Shown here: positions 31,619 to 40,463 of the stretch, one piece after another
Layout: each line of letters begins with the position of its first letter
Position numbering within the stretch: the first letter of the stretch is position 1
DNA from: JALHOP01 sp964484195
GTDB taxonomy: Bacteria > Myxococcota > XYA12-FULL-58-9 > JALHOP01
Direction of reading: 5' to 3'
DNA length: 64,000 nucleotides
Assembly: GCA_964484195.1 (NCBI GenBank)
Contig: CAZAER010000018.1
Location: forward strand, 1 to 64,000
Made by a program: the position numbers and the translations under genes
Notes under the pieces: generated by a model
What the model was told of the DNA's origin: nothing
The model's input: the letters and a program-made list of their open reading frames with translations, nothing else
Databases searched by the model: none

Positions 31619-31924
31619 ATGACCCCGATGGTGACCAGAAAGCTCAAGTTTTACCTACGCTTGCAATATCCCGTGCGGATCGTTGCGGGCGAGGATGGCT
31701 TGGTTGGCTCCCTTCCCGACCTCCCGGGCTGCACCGTGACCGCCGATTCGGCCCCCGCGGTCTACTCGGCTCTCGAGCTCGCGCGCCGTAGCTGGCTTGC
31801 CGAGCGCATCAACGCCGGCGAAGACATCCCGATGCCCAACTCGTTCCTCAATCCGGACGACAACGAGAACGACGCGCCGGTCCGTCCCGAGGCCTACGCG
31901 CACCGCGAAGCCACGCCCTTCTAA
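31619..31924 (+). CDS. HicB-like antitoxin-fold protein without adjacent HicA
   Basis: A 101-residue protein from ATG 31619. The segment YPVRIVAGEDGLVGSLPDLP followed by GCTVTADSAPAVYSALELAR is the HicB/UPF0150 partial RNase-H-like fold: strand, Gly-containing hairpin, PDLPGC motif and an amphipathic helix. The C-terminal ~25 residues are acidic and Pro-rich instead of carrying a clear DNA-binding domain. HicB normally neutralises the HicA mRNA interferase, but no hicA-like ORF flanks it, so it is an orphan. Confidence 0.72.
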   Translation: MTPMVTRKLKFYLRLQYPVRIVAGEDGLVGSLPDLPGCTVTADSAPAVYSALELARRSWLAERINAGEDIPMPNSFLNPDDNENDAPVRPEAYAHREATPF

Positions 31925-31987
31925 GAAGCGGCACGTGCCTTCACGCGCAGACTGCTCGAGCACAGACCTCGGCCCTCCTCTTGGGCT

Positions 31988-34147
31988 ATGGTCTCCGGCA
32001 TGACCGTCGAGCTTTCGAGCGGCACGCTGGCGAGCATCGTCTCGATGACGGTGGCCATCGCCATCTTGTTCCGGCGGCCCCGTCGCCCGCTCTACATCGT
32101 GTTCGCGGTCTTCTCGGTGGCGCTCTTCTTCTGGCACGCCGCTTCGGTGACGCGCTCCTTCGGCCTCCCGTGGGAAGTCGTCGACACGGCTCGCCGAGCC
32201 ACCGCGCTCCTCATCCCACCGACCGCGTCGCTCTTCTTCAATGAGCTGTTGCGCGACCAAACCATGGCGCGCCGCAATTTCACGCGCGTCTATTTCGTCT
32301 TGTCGTTCCTGCTCATCGCGCTCGACGTCTCGCCCTGGGGCGACCTCCTGGTCTCCCGCGTCGTGATCGCTACGTACGTTTTCGCGACCATGGCGCTCCT
32401 CATGCAAGCGCTCTGGCTGCGCGCCCGCAGTGGCCGCTCCGAGCCCGAGCGCAAGCGCCTCTCGTACGTGTTCTGGGGCGGCGTCATCACCCTCGGTCTC
32501 GCGGTCGGCGAGGCGGTGCCGCGCGCCGAGCTGCTCGCTGCGATGAGTCACATCGCGGCCACCATCTATCTCTACTTCCTCTACCAATCGATCATCGCCC
32601 GCCGACTCATCGACATCGTCGAGTTCCTCGGCAAGGCCGCCGTGTTCGCGGTGCTGACCATCGTGCTCGCGTCGGTCTACGCCCTGCTCGTGTTGTGGGT
32701 CGGCAAGGACAAGCAGAGCCTCGGTCTCTTCAACACCGTGGTCGCGAGCTTCGTCATCTTGATCATCTACGACCAAGTTCGCCCATGGGTCGAAGAGCTC
32801 ACCGTGAAGCTGCTCTTCCGCGAACGCTACGAGCTGCAGCAGACCGTGCAACGTCTGGCGCGCGGCTTGCGCACCACGATCCGGCTCGAGCAAATGCGCG
32901 AGCGCGTGCTCGACACCCTGCACGACTCCGGCCGCGCCGGCATGGTCGCGCTCTATCTCGGCGACGAGGGCGAGCTCTCCTTCCAGCTCTACGGCTATCG
33001 CGGCGAGCATCCGCCCCGCTTCTTGAGCCTCACCCAGCAGCCGACGCTCCTCCAGGAACTGCGCCGCGAGCGACGTCCGGTGCTGCTCGAGCAACTCACC
33101 GAGCGCTACGACGAGCTGCCGGCCCTTCTCACTGGCGGTGACGCGAGCGTCCAGCGTGAGATCGAGCGCACCGCTGAAGCCATCAATTCGATGCACGTGC
33201 TCGGAGCGAACGCCGTCTTCCCGATGCTCGTCGAAGATCGCATCGTCGGCCTGTTGGTCATCGGCAGCGAGCAGGTCACTGCGCCCTATTCCACCGAAGA
33301 GCTCGCCTCGCTCATTTCCATCGCCGAAGCGTGCGCCGTCGTCATCGAGAGCTCGCAAGAGTTCGAGAAGCGCCAGCAACGCGACCGACTGGTCGCCATC
33401 GGCGAGATGGCCGCCGGCATGGCACACGAGATCCGCAATCCGCTCGGTGCCATCAAGGGTGCCGCGCAATGTCTCGACCCAGCGCAGCTTCCCAAGGACG
33501 CCATCGAGTTCGTCGACGTCATCGTCGAAGAGGTCGACCGCCTGAACAACGTTCTCGCGCAGTTCCTCGAGTACGCCAAACCGTACCGCGGCAACCCGGC
33601 TCCCACCGACGTGAACAAGATCGTCGCGGCCACCGTGCGTTTGCTCGCGCGCGATCAGGTGCCCGTGAGCGTCAGCGTCCAGCAAGACCTCGCGCACGAT
33701 CTGCCGCAAGTCCTGCTCGATCCCGAACAGCTCAAGCAGGTACTCATCAACCTGGTGCAGAACGCCATTCAGGCCATGCCCCAGGGCGGCCAGATTTTCA
33801 TCACCACTGGCGCATCGGGCGGCGTCGCCGCGGGTGACCCGGCTATGAGCAACGGTGCGGAAGGCCGCAAGGCAATCTACGTGCGCGTCCGCGATACCGG
33901 ATCCGGCATCGCCAGCGAAGACATCGCGCGCGTCTTCGTACCGTTCTTCACGACGAAGGCCGGCGGCACCGGGCTCGGCCTCGCCATTTCCCAACGCATC
34001 ATCGAAAACGCCGGCGGACGCATCGAGGTCGCGTCGCGCCAAGGAGAAGGCACGTCGTTTACGGTGCGACTGCCGCTCATGGGTGACGCGCCGGTCTCCA
34101 AGGACTTCGAGAACGAAGCATCGAGCCCAGAGATCGCGACGGCGTGA
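31988..34147 (+). CDS. Membrane sensor histidine kinase, NtrB-like
   Basis: A 719-residue protein from ATG 31988 (M5 at 32000 is an alternative). About seven hydrophobic segments span residues 10-260, followed by a linker helix and a GAF-like domain (~300-460). The dimerisation domain has phosphoacceptor His480 in MAHEIRNPLGAIKGAAQ. The ATPase domain has N-box LINLVQNAIQAMP, DTGSGI, FFTTKAGGTGLGLAI and GEGTSFTV. The HisKA/HATPase sequence is of the NtrB/AtoS type. A ~20-residue insert (GASGGVAAGDPAMSNGAEG) sits between the N and G1 boxes. No response regulator is adjacent. Confidence 0.9.
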   Translation: MVSGMTVELSSGTLASIVSMTVAIAILFRRPRRPLYIVFAVFSVALFFWHAASVTRSFGLPWEVVDTARRATALLIPPTASLFFNELLRDQTMARRNFTRVYFVLSFLLIALDVSPWGDLLVSRVVIATYVFATMALLMQALWLRARSGRSEPERKRLSYVFWGGVITLGLAVGEAVPRAELLAAMSHIAATIYLYFLYQSIIARRLIDIVEFLGKAAVFAVLTIVLASVYALLVLWVGKDKQSLGLFNTVVASFVILIIYDQVRPWVEELTVKLLFRERYELQQTVQRLARGLRTTIRLEQMRERVLDTLHDSGRAGMVALYLGDEGELSFQLYGYRGEHPPRFLSLTQQPTLLQELRRERRPVLLEQLTERYDELPALLTGGDASVQREIERTAEAINSMHVLGANAVFPMLVEDRIVGLLVIGSEQVTAPYSTEELASLISIAEACAVVIESSQEFEKRQQRDRLVAIGEMAAGMAHEIRNPLGAIKGAAQCLDPAQLPKDAIEFVDVIVEEVDRLNNVLAQFLEYAKPYRGNPAPTDVNKIVAATVRLLARDQVPVSVSVQQDLAHDLPQVLLDPEQLKQVLINLVQNAIQAMPQGGQIFITTGASGGVAAGDPAMSNGAEGRKAIYVRVRDTGSGIASEDIARVFVPFFTTKAGGTGLGLAISQRIIENAGGRIEVASRQGEGTSFTVRLPLMGDAPVSKDFENEASSPEIATA

Positions 34148-34158
34148 AGAGCGCGTGA

Positions 34159-35973
34159 TCATCGCTGCACCGTCAACGTAAGGGCCCCCGCAAACGTCGT
34201 CGGTTCGGCTTGCTGCTCGGCATCCCAACGCTGTTCGGCTCGCGCCATGAGCTCGGCGGTCGCCCAGTCGCCGATGCGTCCCACGACTGTGAGCGCAACC
34301 AGCCGCTTGCCGCCGTCGATCTCGGGAGCACGTGGCGTGAGGCGTTCGCTCGCGAGCAGGCTCACGGTGAGCACCTCGATCGGCCGCACGGTGACGTGCG
34401 CCATCACCCGCGACTCCGCCGCGACGCCAGCCACCGCGTCCTGCCGGCTGTGCCGCACGCCCAGCGCGATGCGGCTTCGCCAGATGCGCTCAGTGGAGAG
34501 CCGCGCCGTACCCGACGCCCGAGCGCCGCGAGCACAGTCCGGGTCGACACCGGCGCACTGCGGCCCGGCATAAACGCCCGCATACCCGAGGTCTTTGTCG
34601 ACGCAGTCGCCCTCCACGACCAACGCCTCGCGGGTCGTGAACGCCCAAGTCGTCCGCCCACGTGCACGCGCATTGACGATGGTGGGCGCGGTCAATGCGG
34701 TCCACACGTCGACCGACGCCGCGACGCGCAGCAAGCGTCCGAACGCCAGCGCTGTCGACAGCTCGAGCCCACGCTCGTTGCGCGCCCGAGCCCCCTCCAT
34801 TTGATCGGGCGCGGCGACGCTGCGGGTGAAGGGATTGTCGAACGTCACGCCGTAGTAGCGTCCGCTCAAGCCGACGTCGCAATCTTGCGCGAGCGCCACG
34901 TCGACCCGCGCGACAGCGCCAACACCGCCCGCAACGGCACGCGCCACCTCGACCCGGCCCCGCACCGGCCCGAGCTGCGCGAGGCCGTGCATGCCCACTG
35001 CGCCGAACCGTGCATCGACGGGATAGAGCGACGATGCGCTCCAAGCGCCCTCCCCGTCCATCAAGCGCGCGGTACCCGCATAGGCAGTCGCGCCGATGAC
35101 ATGCTCGCCGAAGCGAACATCGAGATTGGCGCCTGCGACGGTTTCCCGCGCCGCATCTGCGAAGGTCACATAGCGCAATGGCTCTCCGCTCCCCCGTAGG
35201 AGCACCTTCGGGCTCTCGCCCGCGCGCTCCCATTCGCCGTACTGGTAGAGCTCGAGGCTGCGGTACGACGCAAACGCGGTCAGCTCGAAGCGTTCGACCT
35301 CGAGCTGCGCCGCAAGCCCACGCAGCGCCCGCGCAGATGTCACTCCGCGCGCGTCGGCTGTGCGCACCACAGCATCGGCAGGATCGAGCGTTCGCGCGTA
35401 GAGACGCCGCGCGCTGCTGAAAGTGACGCTCTCGCCGAAATTGCTGTTGTAGCTCCCGGCGATGAGACGCAAACCCCCGAAGCTCGCGGCGACATGCCAG
35501 CGCTCGAGGCCGATCTCGCGACCAGGCCCTGCGCTTACCAAGGAGGCGTTGCTGGCGGCGAAACGCGTTCGCTCACGGACCAACGCGAGGACCGAGCCCG
35601 TGAGTTGACTCATCGGCGCGAGTCGCAACCGCATGAATCCCTCGGGAGCGCTTCGCTGGTGCACCGTGCCACCGGTATCGAGACGGACGACTGGCGCGCG
35701 CGGTGCCGGCTCCGCTTCTCCATCGGCACGCCGGCGCGCTTCGGCACGGCCGACACCGGGCAAGAGACCGAGCTCTTCCGGCGTCGCACGCGTAGGGTCC
35801 GGTGGCTCGTCGTGCAGCGACAGCAATGCTTCTAGCGCCTCCGCATCCACCTCGCCGACGGCAGCCAGGGCGGCGAGCTCGTCGGCGGTCACCCCCTGAG
35901 TTTCACCTCCATACTCCGCCGCAAACGCGCTCGTGGCGTGGACGGTCACCGCGACCACCATCACACGCCTCAT
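34159..35973 (-). CDS. Outer-membrane barrel with N-terminal helix-hairpin-helix (ComEA-like)
   Basis: A 604-residue protein with a signal peptide (MRRVMVVAVTVHATSAFAAE). Residues ~25-85 are helical and contain ATPEELGLLPGVGRAEARRR, a helix-hairpin-helix DNA-binding motif of the ComEA type. From ~110 onward the sequence is beta-rich with alternating polarity and frequent Arg/Tyr/Ala, as expected for a large outer-membrane barrel, and it ends in an aromatic/basic strand (FAGALTLTVQR). Two Cys pairs lie in a loop near residues 478-495. It overlaps the nuclease gene by 4 nt (ATGA). An outer-membrane channel with a periplasmic DNA-binding domain is inferred. Confidence 0.72.
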   Translation of the reverse strand: MRRVMVVAVTVHATSAFAAEYGGETQGVTADELAALAAVGEVDAEALEALLSLHDEPPDPTRATPEELGLLPGVGRAEARRRADGEAEPAPRAPVVRLDTGGTVHQRSAPEGFMRLRLAPMSQLTGSVLALVRERTRFAASNASLVSAGPGREIGLERWHVAASFGGLRLIAGSYNSNFGESVTFSSARRLYARTLDPADAVVRTADARGVTSARALRGLAAQLEVERFELTAFASYRSLELYQYGEWERAGESPKVLLRGSGEPLRYVTFADAARETVAGANLDVRFGEHVIGATAYAGTARLMDGEGAWSASSLYPVDARFGAVGMHGLAQLGPVRGRVEVARAVAGGVGAVARVDVALAQDCDVGLSGRYYGVTFDNPFTRSVAAPDQMEGARARNERGLELSTALAFGRLLRVAASVDVWTALTAPTIVNARARGRTTWAFTTREALVVEGDCVDKDLGYAGVYAGPQCAGVDPDCARGARASGTARLSTERIWRSRIALGVRHSRQDAVAGVAAESRVMAHVTVRPIEVLTVSLLASERLTPRAPEIDGGKRLVALTVVGRIGDWATAELMARAEQRWDAEQQAEPTTFAGALTLTVQR

Positions 35974-36404
35974 CGGCAGGCTCCCCAGAGCCCGCGACCA
36001 GCAGCCCGCGCGGCCTCTGCGAGCTCGCGGTACTCGGTGGCACGTGCTTCGTTCGGCGGAATGATCTCGAGCCGCGCAAAGCCCCGTGCGAGGAGCGATG
36101 CACCGATGTCCTCGCTCTGACTGCTCACGTAGGCGAGCCGCCGGTCGTACACATCACGGCAACGGATGTCGTCGGTCAGCTCGACCCGCGCGCCAGCGAC
36201 CATCTGGAGATTGGCGACACGCGCCGTGTCGCCGTAACACGCGTCGCGCTCCGGGGTGTCGATGCCGAGGTAACGGACGACCTCGCCGCTATCGAGGACG
36301 ATGGTGTCGCCGTCACGCACCTGAGCGACGAGGCCGGAGAGCTCGCCACAGGGAGACTCGGCGCCACATGCGGCAAGCCAAAAGAGCAGAACGCTATGGC
36401 GCAC
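35970..36404 (-). CDS. Staphylococcal nuclease-type lipoprotein
   Basis: A 144-residue protein from GTG 36404, preceded by GGAGAGGA. The signal ends in lipobox WLAAC. The SNase fold is compact and complete: VRDGDTIVL (calcium Asp), VRYLGIDTPE (catalytic Arg and Glu, second calcium Asp), then DVYDRRLAYV (second catalytic Arg in the YGR position) and a C-terminal GRGLWG. Such enzymes cleave DNA and RNA endonucleolytically with Ca2+. It should be anchored facing the periplasm or outside. It overlaps the upstream LTD gene by 11 nt and the downstream barrel gene by 4 nt. Confidence 0.88.
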   Translation of the reverse strand: MRHSVLLFWLAACGAESPCGELSGLVAQVRDGDTIVLDSGEVVRYLGIDTPERDACYGDTARVANLQMVAGARVELTDDIRCRDVYDRRLAYVSSQSEDIGASLLARGFARLEIIPPNEARATEYRELAEAARAAGRGLWGACR

Positions 36405-37296
36405 AGGAGTTGTCCTCTCCAGGGGTTGGCTCGGAGGTTTCGCACCACGCGTCGTCGACCCAAGCGCAGCTGCTTCCGGCGCGCCCGCAGGCGACGTCGA
36501 CTTCGTCGATGACGACTCCGTCGAGTCTGAGGGTGAGCTTTGCTGCGTCGTTGAACAGGCCGCTGCCGCGCACGAGGCGCACGTCTGCGTCGCCACCAAG
36601 TGGCAATACGACGAGAGCTCGCGGCTCGACGGTCGCGCACGGCGGCGCAACGAGGGCGAACTTGCGCGTGCTCGTTGCGACCTCCTCGACCTCGAGCCCG
36701 TTCAACGTGACGGGGTCGTCCGCCGCGACGTACAGCTCGATCCACTCACCTTCGGCATCGGCGCCTTCGGGATCGCGCATGACTTCGTTGACCAAGAGGT
36801 CACCACTGCGAGGTCGGCTTGCGCCTTCGCAGGCGGCCGCTCCGCACGGGAGGTTCGGTCCGCCGGCGCTGCCGAGCTGGTCGCACCAGCTGTCGCTGAG
36901 GTCATTCAGCAGTGCGTCGGGCGGCTTCGAGCCGTCGAGAGCCCACACGTCACCTTTCGTGGGTCCGTAACGAGCCTCGTCGATGGTGCCGCCGTCGCAG
37001 GCAATTGCTACCGCACCACCGGCGTCGGCGAGTGTCGCGACTGGGACTGCTTGGTAGCGATTCGGCGCGATGCTGGCGGAGGTGTCGACATTGCGCGGGG
37101 CACCGGAGCCGGTGACGGAGATCGTGAGAGTCGAGAGGTCGAGGGTTTGCGAGCTGCCGTTGTAGAGCTCGATGTAGCTGCTGCCGCGGATGGCTAGCTC
37201 GGTGATGACGAGGGCGCCGGGGGGAGGACAGGTCGTGTCGCGTGCGTCGGGTGGGGGGGCGCAGGAGGTGAGAGCTACGGCTAGGAGGATGCGCAT
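36394..37296 (-). CDS. Lipoprotein with two lamin-tail (LTD) domains
   Basis: A 300-residue protein from ATG 37296, where a lipoprotein signal (MRILLAVALTSC) begins; the frame is open 17 codons further upstream. Domain 1 (~25-130) has ALVITELAIRGSSYIELYNG, the LTD entry strand with the I-E-L-Y-N motif. Domain 2 (~165-270) repeats it: DLLVNEVMRDPEGADAEGEW followed by IELYV. Several Cys suggest disulfides. Bacterial LTDs are immunoglobulin-fold modules often found with secreted nucleases and other hydrolases. It is the first gene of the LTD-nuclease-barrel operon. Confidence 0.82.
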   Translation of the reverse strand: MRILLAVALTSCAPPPDARDTTCPPPGALVITELAIRGSSYIELYNGSSQTLDLSTLTISVTGSGAPRNVDTSASIAPNRYQAVPVATLADAGGAVAIACDGGTIDEARYGPTKGDVWALDGSKPPDALLNDLSDSWCDQLGSAGGPNLPCGAAACEGASRPRSGDLLVNEVMRDPEGADAEGEWIELYVAADDPVTLNGLEVEEVATSTRKFALVAPPCATVEPRALVVLPLGGDADVRLVRGSGLFNDAAKLTLRLDGVVIDEVDVACGRAGSSCAWVDDAWCETSEPTPGEDNSCAP

Positions 37297-37813
37297 GCAT
37301 TGCGGGAGAGCAATGGGTGTGCCGGGAGGAATCGGCGGGTTTTGCAATGAATGGGCGGGGGGTGGGGGGTGAGTGTGTCAGGTTGAGACGCGGAAATTGG
37401 GTGGGGGTTGGCGCGCCGACTCGTTCTTCGAGCCGACGCTTCGTTGCTATGCGGGGCCTTGGTGGTTGGGCACCGAGGGGGTTGAGGGGACCCGGGGGAG
37501 CTTCGCTGGCCTTGCGGGGGAGGTTCTTCGGGAGGCCTCGTGCTGTCTTCGATAGCGGACACGGCGTCCGCCCCGGGGCGGGTGCGTACTTTTCTTGACT
37601 GACACCGTGTCGTTCGTGTCGAATGTGTTTGACACTGTTTTGGCGGACACTGCGCCTGGCTGATTCTTCGGCTGTCCGGAATGGCCATTGCGGGCCTTGC
37701 AGCACACGCTGATGCATTGGCTGAATTCGCCGGGACGATTTCGTCTCCGCGGTGTTTTGCGGCGCGTGGCGGGGCTACAAAAGGCCTCAGAAATCCCGTG
37801 TTACTGTCGACGC
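37297..37813. other. Divergent intergenic region with strongly G-skewed tract
   Basis: The 517 nt between the LTD operon (minus) and the HNH gene (plus) contain no convincing gene. The plus strand is G-rich from ~37320 to ~37520, including GGGCGGGGGGTGGGGGG at 37353-37369, which could form a G-quadruplex with a neighbouring G-run. Both operon promoters should lie here; I could not place hexamers with confidence. Confidence 0.5.
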
Positions 37814-38785
37814 ATGAAGCTGTCCGCCTTAAAAGACGATGCGTTCGATCAGTCCTTGCAACGTGCCGCTCGCCGGGAGCGCATGGCCATCGCTGATGTC
37901 GTCGAGCATCTGGCAGAAGCGGACCGGCGGGAGTGGCATATCCGGAAGGGATTTTCCGGCCTTACGAACTACTGCGTTGCGCGGCTCAAGTACTCGCAAG
38001 AGGCAGCCGGCAAACGAGTGACAGCGGCTCGGCTCGTTCGGAAGTATCCGCTCGCCCTTCAGATGTTGCGGGACGGTGATGTTCATCTCAGTGGGCTGTT
38101 GGTTCTCAGTCCGGTACTCCAGGCAGACAACTATGAAGAGCGGTTGCAGGCAGCAGCGGGGAAGACCCGCGAGCAAATCGAGCTTCTCGTTGTGGGATGG
38201 AAGCCGAAGCCTTTGGTCGAGACCCGCGTCTTCGAGGTGAACGCCCAAGCTCTCGAGCTTCCGCGCGCGCCGCGACCACGACCGCTCGACCCCCAGCACT
38301 ACAAGCTGCAGCTCTGCATCGACCTCGAAACCTACGAAGACCTGCGCTGGCTCCAAGAGCACATGCGGCACAGCATCCCCGACGGTGACGCCGCGAAGCT
38401 CATCGCCAAAGCGATCAAAGAGCTACGTAAGGCCGTAGAGAAGCGCCGCTACGGCAAGACCGACAAGCCGAAGAAGCAGGCGCCTGCGCAGCTTGCGATG
38501 CCGACCGGCGAGACAGCAAAGGCCGAGCCCCGCGCCCCGGGGCGGGCGACGCGACGCCAAGTCTCCGAGCGGGATGGCTGCCAATGCACCTACGTCGGCG
38601 ACGACGGCCACCGCTGCGAAAGCGTCGGGTGGCTTCAATTCGACCACATCGAAGAGTGGTCACGGGGTGGCCCCACCGAGACCGACAATCTGCGCATGCT
38701 TTGCCATGCGCATCATCGAGCGCGTAACCGCCACCCGCCCCGGGGCGGCTTTCTGTCCGCTATCGAAGACCACGCGAAGGCCTAG
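37814..38785 (+). CDS. HNH endonuclease family protein
   Basis: A 323-residue protein from ATG 37814. The N-terminal ~170 residues are helical, with the HIRKGFSGLTNYCVARLKYS segment seen in myxobacterial HNH proteins. The C-terminal HNH domain (~255-305) has a Cys pair (CQCTYVGDDGHRC), then LQFDHIEEWSRGG, TDNLRMLCHAHH, giving the His, Asn and His of the motif. A basic Lys/Pro linker joins the two parts. It probably cleaves DNA. No methyltransferase or toxin partner is adjacent, and the protein could be a mobile or stress-related nuclease. Confidence 0.85.
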   Translation: MKLSALKDDAFDQSLQRAARRERMAIADVVEHLAEADRREWHIRKGFSGLTNYCVARLKYSQEAAGKRVTAARLVRKYPLALQMLRDGDVHLSGLLVLSPVLQADNYEERLQAAAGKTREQIELLVVGWKPKPLVETRVFEVNAQALELPRAPRPRPLDPQHYKLQLCIDLETYEDLRWLQEHMRHSIPDGDAAKLIAKAIKELRKAVEKRRYGKTDKPKKQAPAQLAMPTGETAKAEPRAPGRATRRQVSERDGCQCTYVGDDGHRCESVGWLQFDHIEEWSRGGPTETDNLRMLCHAHHRARNRHPPRGGFLSAIEDHAKA

Positions 38786-38798
38786 TGACGTGACCTAC

Positions 38799-40463
38799 TC
38801 AGATTTCCTTCCGAGTGAACGCTCCGGCCAGCGCTTCGCCGATGCGCAGTGCGTTCGCCATGATGGTCAGGGTCGGTGGCCAGCCTCCCGACGAAGCGAA
38901 CGTCGCGCCGTCGGACACGAAGACGTTTTTGACGTTGTGGAGGCGGCCGTTTTTGTCGGTGGCGCTGGTTTTCGGATCGGTGCCCATGCGGGCGGTGCCT
39001 GCTGGTAGGTGCCAGGTGCTGCCGCCGACGTTCGAGGTCCAGGTCTCGCTGGCGCCTGCGGCTTGCAAGATGGCGAGACCCTTGTCGGCCAGATACTTCG
39101 AGACCTCGAGGTCATGCGGGTGTCGCGCCACGTTGATCTGCGCTGCCGCGAGCCCAATGGCATCGGTCACCGAGCCATCGAGGGCAACCCGCGTCCCCTT
39201 GGTGGGCAAGTACTCGCCGAAGGTCTCGCAGATCGCCTGTCGCTGTTCGTGCCAGTACCAAGCGAGCTTCTTCTTCAACGCCTCGCCCCAAATCGCTTTG
39301 CGCGCGCCGTCAGCGGTCGCTGCGAGCTCCGATTGGACGACGGGGCCGCCGGCGGGGAACAAGAAGTTCAAGCCGCCTGCCTTGGCAATTGGGCCGCCAC
39401 CCTTCAGGCCCTTGGGTCCGAAGTAGTAGTCCCCTACCGACCGTCCCAAGAACTGCGAGCCCGGCTCCTTCATCTCGGGCGAGCTCGCGAATGCAAACGA
39501 CGCGTGCGCTTTGGACAGGGTCGAGAACATCAAGTTCGCGCCGACCTGCCCTTCGGCATTGCCCAGGCCGTGCGGGTGCGCGGCGCCGGTCGACAAGAGC
39601 AGCAAGCGCGCGGTTTCGACGGCAGAGCACGCGACCACCACCGCCCGAGCGGACACTTCATGATCCGCTCCGGCGGAATCACGATACACCACTCCAGTCG
39701 CCCGCCCATCGTCGCCCGACACGATGCGAACGACACGCGACTCGGCGCGCACCTCGCACTTGCCGGTCGCCACCGCCTTGGGGATCCAGGTTTCGAGCGA
39801 GCTGCTCTTTGCACCGACATGGCATCCGAAGCTGCCGCACAGCGGATGGAAGTGGCACGCCGAGCGTCCGTCGTAGTCGCGCGAGATCACTCCGCGCGGC
39901 GTCACGAACGAAAACGCCCCGACCTTCTTGGCACCGCGGTCGATCAACACGCCACCCGGATGCGTCATCACCGCCGGCAAGGGATACGGCGTGCTGCGTG
40001 GCGAGACATGTGGCCCTTCGTCCGCTGGGCCGGACACGCCGATGATGGTCTCGACCCGTGCATAGTAGGGCTCGAGCTCGTCGTACGAGATTGGCCAGTT
40101 GGCGATCAGCGCGCCTGGAACCGCGCCGAGATGGTCGCGCAGCCGGAAGTCTTCGGGACGCAAGCGATAGAAAAAACCGCTCATGTGCACGGTGCCGCCG
40201 CCGACGCAGGTCGCGATCCATCCATCGTCGGTGCGTTCGGCGGAGCCGCCTTCGTGAATCATGATGTGCGGGTCCGTTGCTGCGGACGGCACGAAGACGC
40301 TGCGCTTGGCGATGCCGATCTCGTCGTAGACGAAATCCTCGCGCTTCAAGTGTTTACCGCGCTCGAGCACCAGGACGCGCGCGCCGGCCGACGCCAAGGC
40401 GAACGCTACCGGTCCACCACCCGCACCCGAGCCAACCACGACGACGTCGACGCTCTCACTCAC
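38799..40463 (-). CDS. GMC-family flavin oxidoreductase
   Basis: A 554-residue protein from GTG 40463; the start overlaps the upstream stop (GTGA). The FAD-binding GSGAGGGPVAFALA motif is at the N terminus, and CVGGGTVHMSG follows. The C-terminal GMC domain has GSTWHLPAGTARMG (catalytic His region) and SSGGWPPTLTIMANALRIGE. With the partner small subunit it forms a dehydrogenase of the gluconate/alcohol or sterol dehydrogenase group that passes electrons to the respiratory chain. The substrate is not evident. Confidence 0.88.
   Translation of the reverse strand: MSESVDVVVVGSGAGGGPVAFALASAGARVLVLERGKHLKREDFVYDEIGIAKRSVFVPSAATDPHIMIHEGGSAERTDDGWIATCVGGGTVHMSGFFYRLRPEDFRLRDHLGAVPGALIANWPISYDELEPYYARVETIIGVSGPADEGPHVSPRSTPYPLPAVMTHPGGVLIDRGAKKVGAFSFVTPRGVISRDYDGRSACHFHPLCGSFGCHVGAKSSSLETWIPKAVATGKCEVRAESRVVRIVSGDDGRATGVVYRDSAGADHEVSARAVVVACSAVETARLLLLSTGAAHPHGLGNAEGQVGANLMFSTLSKAHASFAFASSPEMKEPGSQFLGRSVGDYYFGPKGLKGGGPIAKAGGLNFLFPAGGPVVQSELAATADGARKAIWGEALKKKLAWYWHEQRQAICETFGEYLPTKGTRVALDGSVTDAIGLAAAQINVARHPHDLEVSKYLADKGLAILQAAGASETWTSNVGGSTWHLPAGTARMGTDPKTSATDKNGRLHNVKNVFVSDGATFASSGGWPPTLTIMANALRIGEALAGAFTRKEI

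Noticed and set aside
31988..34147. Possible response regulator partner for the histidine kinase nearby
   Set aside because: The only receiver (20954-21340) is >10 kb away and has no output domain, so no pairing can be claimed.
31655..34228. An 857-codon open frame on the minus strand across the histidine kinase gene
   Set aside because: It is antisense to a clearly conserved kinase with all catalytic boxes; its product is Glu/Asp/Arg/His-rich and featureless, a common artefact of high-GC codon use.
36394..37296. Idea that the LTD protein is a nuclear-lamin acquisition from a eukaryote
   Set aside because: LTD modules are common in bacterial secreted proteins and the lipobox and operon context are bacterial.
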